Source of the DNA: Clostridiales bacterium
GTDB lineage: Bacteria > Bacillota > Clostridia > Oscillospirales > Oscillospiraceae
DNA length: 8,795 nt
Direction: 5' to 3'
Assembly (NCBI GenBank): GCA_003516765.1
Contig: DPCD01000121.1
Span: forward strand, 1 to 8,795
In this document: one piece after another, positions 6,124-8,795 of the stretch
How the letters are laid out: every line of letters starts with the position of its first letter
How positions within the stretch are numbered: the stretch's first letter is position 1
Made by a program: the position numbers and the translations under genes
Notes under the pieces: generated by a model
What the model saw: the letters and a program-made list of their open reading frames with translations, nothing else
What the model was told of the DNA's origin: nothing
The model's database searches: none

Positions 6124-7458
6124 ATGAGCTTTACTTCGCCCGTTTTTTTGTTTGCGTTTCTGCCGCTGACAGTGATTGTCTATCAGCTGGCGCGCAGCAC
6201 GAAGATCAAAAACATCGTCTGGATTGCGGCGGGGCTTTTGTTCTATGCGTTCGGCGATGTGCGGCATCTGCCGCTGCTGCTCGGCTCGTGCCTGCTGCAC
6301 TATGGCGCGGGGCGGTATCTGATGGCGCAAAAGAAGGCACGCAGAGCTGCGCTGGGACTTGTCGTGGCGCTGGACCTTGCGGTGCTGGCGTTTTATAAGG
6401 TGCGCGGCGCGCTGCCACTCGGTATCTCATTTTACACGTTTCAGGCAATCAGCTATGTTGCCGACACGTACAAAAACCCCGCAGACGGCACGAAGAATTT
6501 GCGCGAGGCGCTGCAGTATCTGACGTTTTTCCCGCAGCTGACGGCAGGACCGTTTCTGAAATTCTCCGCGCTGCGCCCGTATCTGGACCGGCGCGATGTA
6601 AGCTGGGAGAAAAATGCGCAGGGCGTGCGGCGTTTTGTGTGCGGACTGTGCAAGAAAGTGCTGCTGTCAACCGCTGCGGCAAAGCTGGCGGACGCGATGT
6701 TTTCGCTTGCCTCTATCGACGCGCTCGGCGCGTGGACCGGTGCGCTCAGCTACTGTCTGCAGCTGTATTTTGATTTTTCCGGCTACAGCGACATGGCGCT
6801 TGGACTGGGGCTGCTGTTCGGCGTGCAGCTGCCGGAAAATTTCCGGCATCCCTACTGCGCAGGTTCGGTGTCGGAGTTCTGGCGGCGCTGGCACATGACG
6901 CTCTCCGGCTGGTTCCGGGACTATGTCTATATTCCCCTCGGCGGCAGCCGGAACGGGCGTGCGCGGACGGTTTTCAATAAACTCCTCGTGTTTCTTGCGA
7001 CGGGACTCTGGCACGGAACCGGCTGGACGTTTGTCCTCTGGGGGCTGTGGCATGGCGTGTGCTGCGGCGCAGAGACGCTGCTGGACCGGAAGCATACGCT
7101 CCAGACGCGCTGGTATGGGCATATGTATACGCTGCTGGTTGTGATATTCGGCTTCGTTCTGTTCCGCGCGGAAAGTCTTCTGCAGGCGCTTATGCTGCTG
7201 CGCACGATGCTCTCTGGCTTCACGCCCGTGGATGCCTGCCGTCTTGCACTGCGAAATCTCCTGACGGCGGGGACGGTTTTCTGGTGCCTGGCGGGCGTGC
7301 TTACCTGTCTTCCTTTGTGGGAGCATGCGAAGGCGCGCTTTGATGGCAGCCGGTGGTTTTCTCCGGCACTTGACGCGCTGACAATCGTAGGTCTTCTTTT
7401 GTGCCTGATGCAGCTGGCGTCACATTCGTTCCAGCCGTTTATCTATGCGAGCTTCTGA
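6124..7458 (+). CDS. AlgI-type MBOAT O-acyltransferase with fused C-terminal acyl-shuttle motif
   Basis: This 444-residue polytopic membrane protein is of the AlgI/PatA/WssH branch of MBOAT proteins. These move an acyl group, usually acetyl, from a cytoplasmic thioester to the outside for polysaccharide O-acylation. It shows the typical start SPVFLFAFLPL (5-15), then LGISFYTFQAISYVAD (99-114), FFPQLTAGPF (135-144), DFSGYSDMALGLG (217-229), LPENFRHPY (236-244), FWRRWHMTLSGWFRDYVYIPLGGSR (252-276, H257) and GLWHGTGWTFVLWG (294-307). H297 corresponds to the catalytic histidine of the AlgI GLWHG motif. The last six residues are FIYASF, the FxYxxF tyrosine shuttle (Y441), after a final membrane helix at about 418-432. 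It differs from the DltB of this operon in length, motif details and the fused tail. AAGGAG at 6113-6118 precedes ATG by five bases. The acyl donor and target polymer are unknown. Confidence 0.94.
   Translation: MSFTSPVFLFAFLPLTVIVYQLARSTKIKNIVWIAAGLLFYAFGDVRHLPLLLGSCLLHYGAGRYLMAQKKARRAALGLVVALDLAVLAFYKVRGALPLGISFYTFQAISYVADTYKNPADGTKNLREALQYLTFFPQLTAGPFLKFSALRPYLDRRDVSWEKNAQGVRRFVCGLCKKVLLSTAAAKLADAMFSLASIDALGAWTGALSYCLQLYFDFSGYSDMALGLGLLFGVQLPENFRHPYCAGSVSEFWRRWHMTLSGWFRDYVYIPLGGSRNGRARTVFNKLLVFLATGLWHGTGWTFVLWGLWHGVCCGAETLLDRKHTLQTRWYGHMYTLLVVIFGFVLFRAESLLQALMLLRTMLSGFTPVDACRLALRNLLTAGTVFWCLAGVLTCLPLWEHAKARFDGSRWFSPALDALTIVGLLLCLMQLASHSFQPFIYASF
7438..7455 (+). other. C-terminal FxYxxF acyl-shuttle motif fused to the AlgI-like MBOAT
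   Basis: These codons encode FIYASF directly before the stop at 7456-7458. The tyrosine codon is 7444-7446. The hexapeptide is the fused form of the acyl shuttle described for MBOAT systems other than Dlt, and aligns position by position with FVYSEF of DltX (F, aliphatic, Y, small, any, F). Confidence 0.85.
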
Positions 7459-7466
7459 GGTGCGCG

Positions 7467-8795
7467 ATGAAGAAACAAAAACAGGGAAGACTTCTTTGTG
7501 CGCTTTGTCTGGCGCTGCTGCTGATTCCGCTTGCAGGCATGCTGCTGGCTGGACCGTCTGACGCGGTTTCCAACGAGCGCCTTGCGGCAAAGCCGCGCCT
7601 GATGCGCGCGGGAAAGCTGAATCCGGATTTCTTATCGGAGACGGCAGATTATTTTGCGGGGCATTTTTACCTGCGCCCGGCGCTCATCACGGCAAACAGC
7701 ACCGTGCAGGCGGCAGTTTTTCGGGAATCCGCGTCTGAGGACGTGGTGCTGGGAGACGGCGGCTGGCTTTTTTACGCGGACACGCTGGAGGATTTTCAGG
7801 GGACGAACCCCATGACCGGGCGGGCGCTTTTCTGCGCCGCGCGCAATCTCGCGCTGCTGCAGGAATACTGCGCGCAGCAGGGAACAAGCTTCCTGTTCGT
7901 CTGCGCGCCGAACAAAAACACAAGTTACCCCGAATACATGCCCGGGCAGTACCGGAAAACGGAGCAGGTTTCCGATCTGGACCGGCTGGAGCAGGCGCTG
8001 ACGCAGCAGGGCGTCTCGTTCTGCGACCTGCGCGAAGCGCTCTCGGGGCGCGAAAGCCTGACCTATTATCGGACGGACAGCCACTGGAACGGCTACGGCT
8101 CGTATCTTGCCGGCAGGCAAATCCTGCAGGCGCTCGGGAAAGAAGCGGACACCGAAGACGTTTCGCTATCCATGCAGCAGCACGCGGGCGATCTTTACGG
8201 GATGCTCTATCCGGCGTCCGACCGGGAGGAGGATGCGCCTGCCCCGGCGCAGCTGCGCACGTTTTCCTATCTCGGCGATGTGCGCGGGGTGGACGATCAG
8301 CTGATCCGGACGCAGTCGGGCGCGGAGGGGACGCTTTTCATGTTCCGCGATTCATTCGGAAACGCGCTGCATGCGGACCTTGCCGGGCAGTTTTCACAGG
8401 CGGTATTTTCACGGAGCATGCCGTATGATCTGTCGCAGGCGGAAGAAATGCCGGAGGTGCTGATTGCCGAGATTGCGCAGCGGAACCTTCGCTGGCTTGC
8501 GCAGCGCCCGCCGCTGCTTCCCGCACCGCAGAGGCAGGAACCTGTCTGGGAGAGGGAAGCGCAGCAGAAGCTTTCCGTATCCGTGTCGGAAAGCGGATTT
8601 GAGGGGCTTTTCTGCTATGAAGGGCGCTTTCCGGAACCGCCGGATACGGACGCTGCGGTGTTTGCCTGCGTGGACGGCGTGTGGTATGAATCTTGCCTCA
8701 CGGAAGACGGCTTCCGGCTTCTCGCGCCGGAAGCGGAAAGCATGCAGCTCGTGACTACGGCGGCGGAAAGCGCTTCGATCTATCAGGCAGAACTG
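7467..8795 (+). CDS. AlgJ/AlgX-like SGNH (DHHW-type) O-acyltransferase partner, 3' end outside window
   Basis: The frame is open for 443 codons with no stop, so the protein continues past the window. The N-terminus (MKKQKQGRLL plus a hydrophobic run to about 28) is a signal anchor or signal peptide. It is followed by the family-typical NERLAAKPRL (36-45) and ADYFAGHFYLRPALI (60-74). The SGNH-like domain has LGDGGWLFY (95-103), YRTDSHWNGYG (201-211) giving D204 and H206, and FRDSFGNAL (293-301) giving nucleophile S296. Ser plus a D-x-H-W motif is the AlgJ/AlgX catalytic arrangement. These proteins take an acyl group from an AlgI-type MBOAT and place it on a polysaccharide outside the membrane. 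Residues after about 365 look like a separate strand-rich region, perhaps a carbohydrate-binding domain as in AlgX; this is inference. It starts nine bases after the MBOAT stop with a weak GAGGTG site. Confidence 0.9.
   Translation, partial: MKKQKQGRLLCALCLALLLIPLAGMLLAGPSDAVSNERLAAKPRLMRAGKLNPDFLSETADYFAGHFYLRPALITANSTVQAAVFRESASEDVVLGDGGWLFYADTLEDFQGTNPMTGRALFCAARNLALLQEYCAQQGTSFLFVCAPNKNTSYPEYMPGQYRKTEQVSDLDRLEQALTQQGVSFCDLREALSGRESLTYYRTDSHWNGYGSYLAGRQILQALGKEADTEDVSLSMQQHAGDLYGMLYPASDREEDAPAPAQLRTFSYLGDVRGVDDQLIRTQSGAEGTLFMFRDSFGNALHADLAGQFSQAVFSRSMPYDLSQAEEMPEVLIAEIAQRNLRWLAQRPPLLPAPQRQEPVWEREAQQKLSVSVSESGFEGLFCYEGRFPEPPDTDAAVFACVDGVWYESCLTEDGFRLLAPEAESMQLVTTAAESASIYQAEL

Noticed and set aside
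4990..6330. Long minus-strand open frame (446 codons)
   Set aside because: It is antisense to three genes with clear motifs. Long antisense frames are common with GC-rich third positions, and its translation is rich in Arg/His/Ala without any recognisable domain.
6830..6848. Perfect inverted repeat TGCCGGAAA-A-TTTCCGGCA
   Set aside because: It lies inside the MBOAT coding region over the conserved LPENF codons, has a one-base loop and no T-tract, so it is probably a coding coincidence rather than a terminator or operator.
7632..8120. Minus-strand 162-codon ORF in the last gene
   Set aside because: It is antisense to the AlgJ-like gene, whose D-x-H-W and RDSF motifs fix the true frame.
8464..8754. 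Plus-strand 96-codon ORF near the window end
   Set aside because: It overlaps the open AlgJ-like frame in another frame and its translation is Arg/Ser-rich without features of a protein.

Overview
The window is GC-rich and fully coding on the + strand. Ten complete or near-complete genes and one gene tail are packed with gaps of about 13 bases or less, or with short overlaps. No gap is large enough for an internal promoter or terminator, so this looks like one long operon cut at both ends by the window. Gene content (D-alanylation genes, two lipoproteins with LCAC-type lipoboxes, strong AGGAGG-like ribosome binding sites) points to a Gram-positive Firmicute. The GC-rich codon use and the lipobox style suggest an Oscillospiraceae/Ruminococcaceae-like Clostridia member. 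That taxonomic call is inference.

Region 1 (2-2866) is a D-alanylation (dlt) module in the order dltA (3' end only), dltB, dltC, dltD, dltX. DltA charges DltC with D-alanine. DltB (an MBOAT) passes the acyl group across the membrane, and DltD places it on a surface polymer such as teichoic acid. dltX is a 42-residue microprotein gene overlapping the end of dltD. Its product ends in the hexapeptide FVYSEF, the known tyrosine acyl-shuttle motif. It sits after dltD rather than before dltA, as it does in staphylococci and streptococci.

Region 2 (2878-6114) carries four exported or membrane-anchored proteins: a small lipoprotein, a secreted C39-type papain-like protein, a single-pass membrane protein of unknown function, and a transglutaminase-like lipoprotein with cell-wall-binding-like repeats.

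Region 3 (6124-8795) is a second acyl-transfer pair: an AlgI-type MBOAT and an AlgJ/AlgX-type SGNH/DHHW protein that runs off the window. The MBOAT ends in FIYASF, the same FxYxxF shuttle motif found on DltX but here fused to the acyltransferase.

The main result is that one operon appears to encode two complete acyl relays to the cell surface. One uses a free shuttle microprotein (DltB/DltX/DltD) and the other a fused shuttle (AlgI-like MBOAT plus AlgJ-like transferase). Between them lie two predicted extracytoplasmic papain-fold proteins. A plausible reading is an envelope-decoration locus that puts both D-alanyl and a second acyl group (probably acetyl) on surface polymers. The shared substrate and the role of region 2 are not shown by the sequence.
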